30,762 nt of DNA from Amoebophrya sp. AT5.2 (lineage: Eukaryota > Sar > Dinophyceae > Syndiniales > Amoebophryaceae), in the NCBI GenBank assembly GCA_005223375.1, contig RXOD01004043.1, positions 1-30,762 of the forward strand, given 5' to 3'. Positions 9,008-17,023 of the stretch are shown in pieces. Numbering within the stretch: position 1 is the stretch's first letter; each line of letters opens with the position of its first letter. The notes under the pieces were generated by a model. The model was given only the letters and a program-made list of their open reading frames with translations, searched no databases and was not told the origin of the DNA. The position numbers were made by a program, and so were the translations under genes.

Positions 9008-12007
9008 ATGATGGATCGCAAGCACGGCAAGTGGCCCGGCCGGCGCGCGGCGCGGCAGCGCATCGACTGGCTTGTTCGACATGATGCGGCTACCACCGTG
9101 GTGGCACCTCCGATGCGCCTTGGAGTAGAAGCAACATTTGGCGAAAAGCCTGAACCTTCAATACAAGCACGAACAAACAACTCGCTCATGCCAGCAACCT
9201 CAGGCCCAAAGTTGTGCCTGTCACCATGTTTGGTTCCGTCGGTAACGGTAACAGCAGCAGCTGCTGCGGAAGGCGAAGCGCCGTCGCATCCTGTGAAGGA
9301 AAGCGGAGCAACAGAAACATTAGCGAATACGATCACGAATACGAGCAGCACACGCGCGGCTCCCGTGAAAAAGAAGATTGGAAACGAGAAAGTCTTCGCT
9401 GCCGCCACTACTCCGTGGAACGTAAATTCGAATTCCTTCTCGATCGAGCGGCGGCCTGCGCTTCTATCGGAGATCGAGCTTTTCATGCTAAAACTGCACA
9501 AGAAAGACGACGGCGCCTTCGTTCTCACGCAGCTCTGCGAGCTGGACTTGGGGAACCAAATTATCGAGTTCGTTGACGTGCTCGAGTGCTACTACGAGGG
9601 GTTTTTATTCGGCCACCACGTGCTTGCGGAAGAAGCAGAAACGCAACTTGCCGAGCATCCTGCGGTTGCAATTTGGCACGCGATGATGATGCAGGGGCCA
9701 CTGAATAGAGAACTCTGCACCTCGTGCAGTACTTCTGGGAGTGCCCCCTGCCGGCAGTCCCAGTGCCGATTTCGCTACACCTCCCACCTCAACCTGCTGG
9801 ACCGCGGGCAGGGCTTGTGGTCGCTCCTCGGTTATGCGCTCGCCGCCGGTCGGGACCTTCCCGGAAGAACGTTGCTTCGCGCTGGCGCGAGCCCGCTGCT
9901 GCTGCGGGAGAGTGCGTTTGATGAGCATAAAAGTCCCCGGCAGGTGACTTTGCGCGACCCCACGCTGTACTTCCACGAATGCGACGCGCGGTACTGGGTG
10001 GAAGAGATACATGTGAACCTGTCCAGCTTTGTGGGAAACTTTTTGAGGGAGCAGGTACACCCGGGCTACACAGCGACGATCCTGCGCACGCTTTTCGACT
10101 CGATCTGCGCTGAGGGTGACGGCTATTTTATCCGCGGTTCCTCGTGTGGGTGCACGTTTTCCGAGGTGCAGTTCTGGCTGCACTTCTGCCGGTGGGAAAA
10201 CCGGGTGGACAACGCGTGTGTCTGCCCCGTCTGCGCAGCGGAACTGACTCCTTCGTCGCCGCCGCGAGTCAGTGCCGAGGAGTCCCTGGCGCGTTTTCAC
10301 GCGCTCGCAGCCGACAAAAAAACTATGTCGTCGGACGGGAACGAGATGGTGAAGCAGCACGGCCGCGTGCTGCTTTCGCGCACCGAGACGAAGAAACTCG
10401 ACCCGGGGCACACGCAGGAGGAGCGGCTGCGCCGGGTCGGCGAGGCGTTGAGCAACAGAGACTTGTTTCGGCTCGAGTGTCTGTATGACTTGGGCGTGGA
10501 CTTCACTAGACCGGTGACCGACTGCGGTCTCACCGCTCTGGAGCTGCTGGCCTCTGGCTCACCGACCTGGAACAAGTGCTGCTCACGTGCGACACGGGAT
10601 CTGCGGGCTGCGCGAGATGTGCACCTTGCCGAGTACGTTTTGGCGGGAGGAGTCCATGGAAAACTGCCCGCACAGAAACTGGAGTACGCACTTCAACTCG
10701 CGCGTTATAGCGGGAATTGGGCCGTCGCGGGAGTGCTCAAGCGCACACACAAAGACAAGCATTACGGAGCGGAGGCCGGCTGTTATGCAGGCACGGATGC
10801 TTGTTCTGGAGGATCAGGATCAGCCGCGGCCGACTTCTGTTTTGATCGGTGGCGAACACATCAGTTACAGCTTTCTCCACCATATTTACTCAGGAGCCGG
10901 CAGTTGCGATTGCCGGAGCACATTCGGAGGAGCGTGGCCTACGGCGCGTTCTACATCGACAATGCGTTTACGCACGATTTCCTGAACACCCTGATTAAGC
11001 ACTACTTCCAAGAAGAACAGAATGAGCATGCCGCTTCCGACCTGTGCTGGCGATTTCTGGCGAACGACAGGGTGGCCGTTCTGGAACAAGAGTCGTTGCA
11101 TCTCGCTCCTGATCGTGACCGGGGTGAGATTGGTGCAGCAGCCGACTCTACAGATTTTCAGTCACCGTCCGAACAAGGAGCCGAGGCCGCCGGCGGTGGG
11201 GGGCACACTTCTGAAAAGAGTGACGACCGGCCACGGATGCTTTCAGGTGAGCAGAGCTATCTGGTGGCGGAGCGGTCCACACTGGCACGAACGGGGGCCA
11301 AGCAGAAAAAGAAGTCTTCGCGCGCTGGCGGGAAGGCGACGCGGGCGCGAAACACGGTTGAGCCGCAGCGAAAGGCGTTTGCGGACCTGACGCGCGTCGT
11401 GCGGCAGACACTGCGACCAAGTGTGGAGGAGTACCTGCGAAGACACCACGATAGCCACACTTCTCCGTGTGCACTTTTTTATCCGCAAATGCGGTTTTTA
11501 CATTACGACCGGAAAGACAAGGCCGCCGCGGCGCACACAGATTTGAGCCGCACAGTGGACATGAACAGCCTGCTTGAAGAAGACAACTTTGATGAAGATA
11601 GCGATGGTGTGGACTCGGACTCAGGGTTTTGCGACGCGGTCTGCGAAACGACCACGTCGGTGCAGCCCGCCCTGCTGCGGCCGAACGGCCACCTTACGTC
11701 CACGCACACCTTCGTACTGTACTTGAACAGCATGCAGGCGAGGGGCGACGACGTGTCCGGGTCTACAAGGATCTTATCGTCGATTTGCGAGGAAAAGGAA
11801 AAGAACAAGGACCAGAAGAGCCACTGTCTTGCGGCACCAACTGTGAAGATGCGTCCACCTCTGAGTCAGAGCAGGGTGTTGGAGACGGTGCTGCCAATGC
11901 GAGGGAGATTGCTGCTCTTTCCGCACGACTGCCCGCACGAAGGTTTCCCAGTTTGCAGAGAGCAGAAGCTGCTGCTGCGCGGAGAAGCCTTTTTGGGGTC
12001 ACAATAA
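9008..12007 (+). CDS. Large protein with cysteine clusters and a C-terminal 2OG-Fe(II) oxygenase domain (999 aa)
   Basis: The C-terminal 170 residues show the double-stranded beta-helix signature of the prolyl-4-hydroxylase-like 2-oxoglutarate/Fe(II) dioxygenases. This comprises LHYD leading to the metal motif H-x-D (HTD, H about 843), the strand TFVLYLN, then PHEGFPV with the distal His (about 977) and Arg about 991 for the 2OG carboxylate. Such enzymes hydroxylate protein side chains or other substrates using Fe(II), O2 and 2-oxoglutarate; the substrate here is unknown. Upstream are two cysteine-rich patches that could bind zinc (CTSC..CRQSQC near 237-254, and CGC..C..CVCPVC near 380-411) and an ankyrin-like stretch near 500-530 (DLGVDFTRPVTDCGLTALELL). 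An acidic linker separates HxD from the distal His. The start is the first ATG after an in-frame stop at 8984; a second ATG follows directly. No intron is needed to keep the frame open. Confidence 0.78.
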   Translation: MMDRKHGKWPGRRAARQRIDWLVRHDAATTVVAPPMRLGVEATFGEKPEPSIQARTNNSLMPATSGPKLCLSPCLVPSVTVTAAAAAEGEAPSHPVKESGATETLANTITNTSSTRAAPVKKKIGNEKVFAAATTPWNVNSNSFSIERRPALLSEIELFMLKLHKKDDGAFVLTQLCELDLGNQIIEFVDVLECYYEGFLFGHHVLAEEAETQLAEHPAVAIWHAMMMQGPLNRELCTSCSTSGSAPCRQSQCRFRYTSHLNLLDRGQGLWSLLGYALAAGRDLPGRTLLRAGASPLLLRESAFDEHKSPRQVTLRDPTLYFHECDARYWVEEIHVNLSSFVGNFLREQVHPGYTATILRTLFDSICAEGDGYFIRGSSCGCTFSEVQFWLHFCRWENRVDNACVCPVCAAELTPSSPPRVSAEESLARFHALAADKKTMSSDGNEMVKQHGRVLLSRTETKKLDPGHTQEERLRRVGEALSNRDLFRLECLYDLGVDFTRPVTDCGLTALELLASGSPTWNKCCSRATRDLRAARDVHLAEYVLAGGVHGKLPAQKLEYALQLARYSGNWAVAGVLKRTHKDKHYGAEAGCYAGTDACSGGSGSAAADFCFDRWRTHQLQLSPPYLLRSRQLRLPEHIRRSVAYGAFYIDNAFTHDFLNTLIKHYFQEEQNEHAASDLCWRFLANDRVAVLEQESLHLAPDRDRGEIGAAADSTDFQSPSEQGAEAAGGGGHTSEKSDDRPRMLSGEQSYLVAERSTLARTGAKQKKKSSRAGGKATRARNTVEPQRKAFADLTRVVRQTLRPSVEEYLRRHHDSHTSPCALFYPQMRFLHYDRKDKAAAAHTDLSRTVDMNSLLEEDNFDEDSDGVDSDSGFCDAVCETTTSVQPALLRPNGHLTSTHTFVLYLNSMQARGDDVSGSTRILSSICEEKEKNKDQKSHCLAAPTVKMRPPLSQSRVLETVLPMRGRLLLFPHDCPHEGFPVCREQKLLLRGEAFLGSQ

Positions 12008-12954
12008 GGGACGATTGTAAAAAGTTTATTAACTACTCATCCATTGCGTTGTACGAGTTTTTCGACCGTTTGAAGTTGAACAATCAGGCTTCGAGTTGCA
12101 CTAATACGACTCTTCGAACTGGAACTCTATCGTGGATATCCGTGAGCCCCCTTCCTCAGGATGAGTGTGCGGCTCGTCTGTAACAGATGACATCTCAAAA
12201 GCAAGTATCTTTTTCTATTTATTTTTCGCTCTTTCTTTGGACGAAAGCTTGCGCTTCATGTTCATGTGTCGCTTTCAGCGCAGCTGTTCTGAAAAGGTAG
12301 GACGGGGGTGCAAGATTGATCGAGTTTATTTGGCGTTTCTTGTCTGAAAGTCGGCACACTTCTCCGTGCTATGCACCGCTCGGTGCACGATCATCGGTCA
12401 TGCGTACTAGCATGCTTTCGCGTTCTTCTCCGTCTTCGGTGCAATTTCGTCTGATGGCTCCGTTGACTGTGCACGAGATGCTTAAGAAGCACTTTGTTTT
12501 CACGATGTACTTTGACTTTCTTCTTCTACTCACATCGAGGGATCCACTTGAAAAATCGAAGCTCTTCGCTCATTCAAGGGAGATAGGCGATATCTACGTT
12601 TCAGTACCTCTAACTAGAGCAAGTGGAGGCTGCTTCAGCATGTTCTTTTTCTTTGGAGATAGCTGTGTCGGTCCTCCCGATACAACGATACTCGCGAGCA
12701 CAACAAAGAAACCACCTCGACTACAACTTCATCTCAGGCCGTGTCGTGTCTTTCTACCTAGATCTCGCGCGTATAGAGCCACGTTGGCGTTACGGTTACT
12801 AGCAATGTTGGCTGCGCGCAATGGCAATCGCAAAGTACAGATATTAACACGTACTTGACATTTTCGCACAAGAAGATCCGACACTGCAACGTAGCACCAA
12901 GTAACCTTCGCGCGGTACAACTTCCACACTGGGCTCAACGTGGAGAAGGCTGAA
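12008..12954. other. Intergenic region before the zinc-finger gene
   Basis: The region is 947 nt. A 180-codon open frame at 12316-12858 starts at a non-ATG codon and reads as Ser/Arg/Leu-rich sequence without family resemblance. I treat it as chance. The zinc-finger frame has stops at 12856 and 12892, so its start must lie after that. Confidence 0.55.
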
Positions 12955-14241
12955 ATGGAGCTGATAGACGGGCTTTGGGTGAAGAAGAAGCCAGCTGCCG
13001 GCGCCGCATCCGCATCTACGAGCGGCAAGGCGCAGCAGCAGACGCACTGGAACTGCCCCCAGTGTGAGAACAGGAATCTATGGAAGAGGTTGAAATGCGG
13101 AAAATGCGCAGCGCCGCGGCCAGCAGCGGTCGAGAAGCCAGCGGCAACCAAATCCGCCGCGCCCAAAGGTATTTCTTGCTTCGTGTTTCTTCGTATTGGT
13201 TCAGCCGACGTGCAGTTTTTTACTCAGTCCGTCGACACGCTCTTCCGCATGCATACTCGTCTTCACACTCACTGACTGTTCCACGAGTCTGCTTCTTGCA
13301 CATGCAGAGTGTGCAGTCGAGGATGGACGATCTTTAGTCTCATTAGGATTTCTGGTGCGTCCCTGCCCGCCAAGCGCGGTGGTCACCACTTAATTATTGC
13401 TTGCCGGCGAGGGATCTGGATGTTCGTGTCAAGGAAGGACGGAGTCGCCACTCATAGATGAAACAGAAATCTTCAACCAATGCGTGCAACTTTCACAGAC
13501 GACCGCTCTGACTTTATGCGCCGTATTGAGGGCGCAGCAACCTCGTCAGGCAGCGGTGGAGCGCATGCTGCAGCTGCGCCTCGCAGGCCGTGGCGGTGCC
13601 CGGAGTGCAAGACGGACAACGCGTTTGAACGGGCGACCTGCGGCATCTGCAAAGCGCGGAAGCCGGATAATGCAGAGTTTGTGGACGTGGAGGCGCTCAA
13701 ACGGAAACGCGAGCAGGACTGGGAAAGCCGGCAGGAGAAGTTGCAAGTCGACGCTTCTGACCGGCTCGCAGGGGAGGAGGAGAAATCTCCTTCGGACGAT
13801 CACGCACATTCGGCCGTTCTCGCCGAGGAGGGAACGACAGCGGCTGTCTTGGAAAGAGATCGCCGCCCGAATGAAACTGGGGTCAGCGCAGGTAGTGCGC
13901 CCGAATGGTGTGGAGAAGACCTCCCGGGAGGCCGCGACGTCGACGGGAGCGCGGGCACGGAAGTTGCGAAAAAGCCGCCGCGGAAGGTGCCCGTCTATCT
14001 GCCGAAGGCAGCCCTGGCGCCGGTCGCGGACGCGCGCGAACTGTGGCGGAAGGCGAAGGCCCCAGCCGGGGATCGGCTGGAGGACGGAACGGAAATCAAA
14101 GCGGTTATGAGCCGCAAGACGAAGGAGGACAAGCGGGAACTCGATGAGTTCCGGCGAGCCAGGCGGGAGGACGCGCGCAGAGCCGACGATGAGTATGTGA
14201 TAGACGACTTCGGCCGCAAAAGACGGAAAGTGGCCAGCTGA
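12955..14241 (+). CDS. ZRANB2-like protein with two RanBP2-type zinc fingers (2 exons, 318 aa)
   Basis: Exons are 12955-13168 and 13499-14241, joined in phase 1. Two RanBP2-type fingers fit W-x-C-x2-C-x10-C-x2-C. Finger 1 has HWNCPQC with C34, C37, C48 and C51; finger 2 has PWRCPEC with C105, C108, C119 and C122. In ZRANB2 and related proteins such fingers bind single-stranded GGU-containing RNA, and the Asn/Arg positions used there are partly present (ENRNLWKR; KTDNAFER). The rest is charged and helical, ending in a basic, probably nuclear tail (DDFGRKRRK). A frame-matching start is the ATG at 12955; upstream in-frame stops lie at 12856 and 12892. It is not certain whether this is the ZRANB2 orthologue or another RanBP2-finger protein. 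An RNA-binding role is inferred. Confidence 0.78.
13169..13498 (+). other. Intron of the zinc-finger gene (330 nt)
   Basis: The donor is aaag|GTATTTC and the acceptor is CTTTCACAG|ac, phase 1, giving APK-D-DRSDF. It is needed because the two finger-coding frames are separated by stops (for example in the frame of exon 1 at 13273). Other AG sites inside (for example after CATGCAG near 13306) do not lead into the finger-2 frame without stops. Which acceptor is used is likely but not proven. Confidence 0.72.
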
Positions 14242-14617
14242 CGGAACGATTTTTTGATGACTGTGTTGAGACGAGTACCTCACATTGATTCCTGTGTGTA
14301 GTTAGTTGCTCTCGCTCACCAGAATTTCCGACAAAATCAGATTTCTAGAATCCACCAACAGCTCCAGCACGCTGCACGAACGAGCGCCAGCGTGCGCTTA
14401 CCAGGCTGCTCTCGGTTGCATCCACCCTGCGGAAACACGCACGGCCAGAAATAGCAACCGAAAAAGAATTATGCCTTCAAATTTGGAGAACGGTAGAGTG
14501 AAGGCCGCAAACCGTAGGAGCGCGAGCAGGCGAGCGCAAATCTGGTCGAATGGATTAAAAAACTGAGGACGAGCAACTTCACTTGTTCGAAGATACTTCT
14601 GTAAAAACAAAAAGAAG
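14242..14617. other. Short intergenic region
   Basis: The region is 376 nt. It is the tightest gap in the window. No gene, repeat or recognisable site is seen. It presumably holds the 3' UTR of the zinc-finger gene and the 5' UTR of the membrane-protein gene. Confidence 0.6.
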
Positions 14618-16064
14618 ATGCCGAGTCCTTCCGCCCCCCGGAGTCCCGGCGTGGCAGCCGGAAAAGCCCTCGTCACTCCGCTGCTGGTCAGCGCTCCGTC
14701 ACCACTAGCGCCGTCACCAGCGAAATCGAACTTTTCCGCAAAGGCCGATGTCTTGTCCCTGAAAGAGCGGGAGGAGAAGGTCTTTGAAACTGAGAACCGT
14801 TTTTATTTGTGACCTACTGTGGCTCTAAGGCTAGCTACTCATTTCTGAGATTGAATCCCATGCCCATCCCATCCCATCGCGACCGTTGAATCTCAGGCCC
14901 GCGTCACGAAGATCGCGCTTCTAGCCGCGTCCAACCCTCCGTCGTACGTGTACGACGTGCTCGAGAAGGGCCTCCCCTATTGGAACAAGTTTGTGGAGGT
15001 GCTCAGCGTCGTGGTTCCAAACTTGGCGTTTGCATGGCAAAAATGCAGCGAGTGGTATGCCATGCTGCCGGTGGAAATCGCTATGTGTCTCTACGGACTC
15101 GCCATGTGTTTCTTCGGCGGGTAAGTACTGTTGTTTGATTTTTTATGATGCATGGTGGACGAAAGGGATCTGCGTTTCTTTGTTGCTTTTGTTCGTGCTT
15201 AACTCCAATATTAAAACAGCACCTACGTTGTTGCCATCGCTGCGATAGAGGCGTTCAAGATGAGCGGCGGCGACAAGATTTCTGCATGTTGGAACGACGT
15301 ATGCGAGGAGTACGTAGTTTTGCAGGCCGAGAACGAAAAGGATGATGTCGAAGATCTCGACAACGACGGCATCGCCGACGTTCTGCAAATATCAAAACGG
15401 GAGTTGATGCAGCGAAAACTGAACCTGGTCGTGTCGAGCATCGACCCGGATAAAGTGACAACCGCACTCGGGGGGCTCTATCACGGGTACTTCATTTGGC
15501 GCAGCCTGCTTCTGGTTGTGACTTTCAAGTAAGCGGGGGGGGAGGGTAATCCAAGCGCAATCGCATTGATTCAATTGCTACAGGTTTCTGTCGGTTTTAA
15601 TGACAGTGAAGTTCCAATTCGCGCAGTCCATTGCCCTCGCTGTTTCCATGGCGGAAACCGCAAGAAAACCCTGTGCCGTCGTCCTCACGCCAATACTCGC
15701 GTCCGCTCTCCCCCCGGACTCCGAAGACTGGATCGTGGCTTTCATCGACTACCTGACGAAAACCATCGCGCTCATGTTCGCGTGGACGCTCCAGAAGATC
15801 GTGTGTGCCGTGCAGTCCGCGATCAAGGGCGGCCACATATTCGCGCAGAACTTGCTGTATTTTTTAGCCAACAAGCTCGGGGTAGAGAACATCGATCTGG
15901 ACACCACAATGGTCGACGAGTACATCGGTTGGGCGGTGGCGGCGGTCGGCATCTACTTCCAGCTGATCCACGGATTCTCACTCATTTTTCCATTTTCGCT
16001 CGTTCTGCTGCCACTCGACGTGATCGAGTTCGCCCTGGAGTGGGTGGTCACCTTTTTGGGATGA
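14618..16064 (+). CDS. Multi-pass membrane protein of unknown function (4 exons, 391 aa)
   Basis: Exons are 14618-14779, 14897-15120, 15220-15528 and 15584-16064; together they give 392 codons including the stop. The first 50 residues are Pro/Ala/Ser-rich. Hydrophobic segments lie around residues 108-142 (MLPVEIAMCLYGLAMCFFGG, VVAIAAIEAF), 215-255 (GGLYHGYFIWRSLLLVVTF; FAQSIALAVSMAE), about 275-305 (WIVAFIDYLTKTIALMFAW) and two near the C-terminus (YIGWAVAAVGIYFQLIHGF; LIFPFSLVLLPLDVIEFAL). A loop between membrane segments has an acidic DLDNDGIAD motif at 174-182 resembling a calcium-binding loop. A conserved-looking amphipathic stretch, LQKIVCAVQSAIKGG, follows the fourth hydrophobic segment. 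I believe similar uncharacterised membrane proteins occur in other protists, but I cannot name a family and assign no function. The exon 1/2 junction is the least certain. Confidence 0.75.
14780..14896 (+). other. Intron 1 of the membrane-protein gene (117 nt)
   Basis: The donor is aag|GTCTTTG and the acceptor is AATCTCAG|gcc, phase 0, giving REEK|ARVTKIALL. The donor GTCT is weak. It was chosen because it is phase-compatible and preceded by AAG; another in-phase GTC lies upstream (after GCCGAT). An inverted repeat, CTGAGATT (14845-14852) and AATCTCAG (14889-14896), ends exactly at the acceptor. Confidence 0.6.
15121..15219 (+). other. Intron 2 of the membrane-protein gene (99 nt)
   Basis: The donor is cgg|GTAAGTA, the strongest consensus donor in the window. 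The acceptor is TTAAAACAG|c, phase 2. It restores the hydrophobic run CFFGG-TYVVAIAAIEAF. Confidence 0.9.
15529..15583 (+). other. Intron 3 of the membrane-protein gene (55 nt)
   Basis: The donor is caa|GTAAGCG followed by a G run, and the acceptor is TTGCTACAG|g, phase 2, giving VVTF-K-FLSVLMTVKF. At 55 nt it is the shortest intron placed here. A possible branch-site-like TTGAT/TCAAT lies about 15 nt before the acceptor. Confidence 0.88.
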
Positions 16065-17023
16065 GTGCGTTTTTTGGAAAAGAAAATGCATGCTATTTTT
16101 TTGGTGGTTGACAAGCAGACGCGGCCGCGATCTATTTTGTACGGACTAGGCAGCTGCGGTCATCGCGCCCATGATCGCAGCACGCACTTACTTATTCCGC
16201 AAAAGTTCTTTTCAAGAATGCAATTTGAATTTCTGCAACAAGCTGTTGTACATCTGTTCTGTTGGTATTGGTTGCCGCAAAAAACGCCACTTTGTACTAG
16301 GGTAACTGCTTTCACCTTGCCTGGCTTGCAGAACCAGTTCGGGTTTAGGCACGCTTCCCTAGCTCCATGACGAAAAACCAAAGAAAGACTTTTGCGCCGG
16401 CCGTCATGATTGCTGAGCTGATGATTGGTAAATTCGACCGTGCGATTTTTGCAGGCCGAACAGAAAACATCGCGGAGGCGTGCTTCATCTTCAAAACGAG
16501 AGTTCATAAAGGTCGAGGATCAGAAAGTAAGCTGGTCGGTGGAAACGTCGGCAGAGAAGGTCGTCTTCGTGCTCAGATGGTGCCCGTGGCGTGGAAATGT
16601 TGACATCAATCAATTTGCAGATGGATCAACTTGGAGTTACACGCTTGAAAGTGATGGGGAACAAGGGCAAGTATGTTCGCGATCGACACTCCGACTCTGC
16701 CCCATGATCTGACTGTAGCAAAGTTACTTTCTCGTGGACTCTCAAACTAACTGCATACTTAGTAGACTCACTCGGACTCTGACTCAGGAGAGACCCTCCG
16801 TACGTGCAAGAACCTGACCTCATTCATTTCGCTTTCTTAGCGACACCAGCGTTGAATGTCTTGCGAAGTACGAGCGCGACCCTTAATATTGCTCTCCCGT
16901 TTTTGTCTACACCTACGAACAGTAAAGCTTGAGCCAGTTCTAGTAGCACGACGACGGACAGCACCGCAGCTCGAGATCTGCAGGACGAGAAGCAGGACGT
17001 TGCAACATTACCCATCCTCAAAA
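16065..17023. other. Intergenic region before the helicase gene
   Basis: The region is 959 nt to the preferred helicase start. It contains the 3' hairpin at 16153-16181 (separate entry). A pyrimidine-rich tract ending in AG (TTTCGCTTTCTTAG, about 16827-16840) is a plausible splice or trans-splice acceptor for the helicase mRNA. Open frames here are short and have no recognisable domain. Confidence 0.55.
16153..16181 (+). repeat. Stem-loop in the 3' flank of the membrane-protein gene
   Basis: The arm GCTGCGGTCAT (16153-16163) pairs with ATGATCGCAGC (16171-16181) over 11 positions, with one G.U pair if transcribed, around a 7-nt loop (CGCGCCC). It lies about 90 nt after the stop codon, so it is probably in the 3' UTR. 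The function is unknown. Confidence 0.7.

Noticed and set aside
12316..12858. 180-codon plus-strand frame in the gap before the zinc-finger gene
   Set aside because: It does not start with ATG, composition is unlike neighbouring genes (Ser/Arg/Phe/Leu-rich) and there is no recognisable motif or upstream context.
16856..17023. Earlier helicase start at 16856
   Set aside because: The frame is open, but the 56 extra residues are Arg/Leu-rich and look like translated leader. ATG 17024 with AAAA before it begins a sequence of normal character. Not fully excluded.
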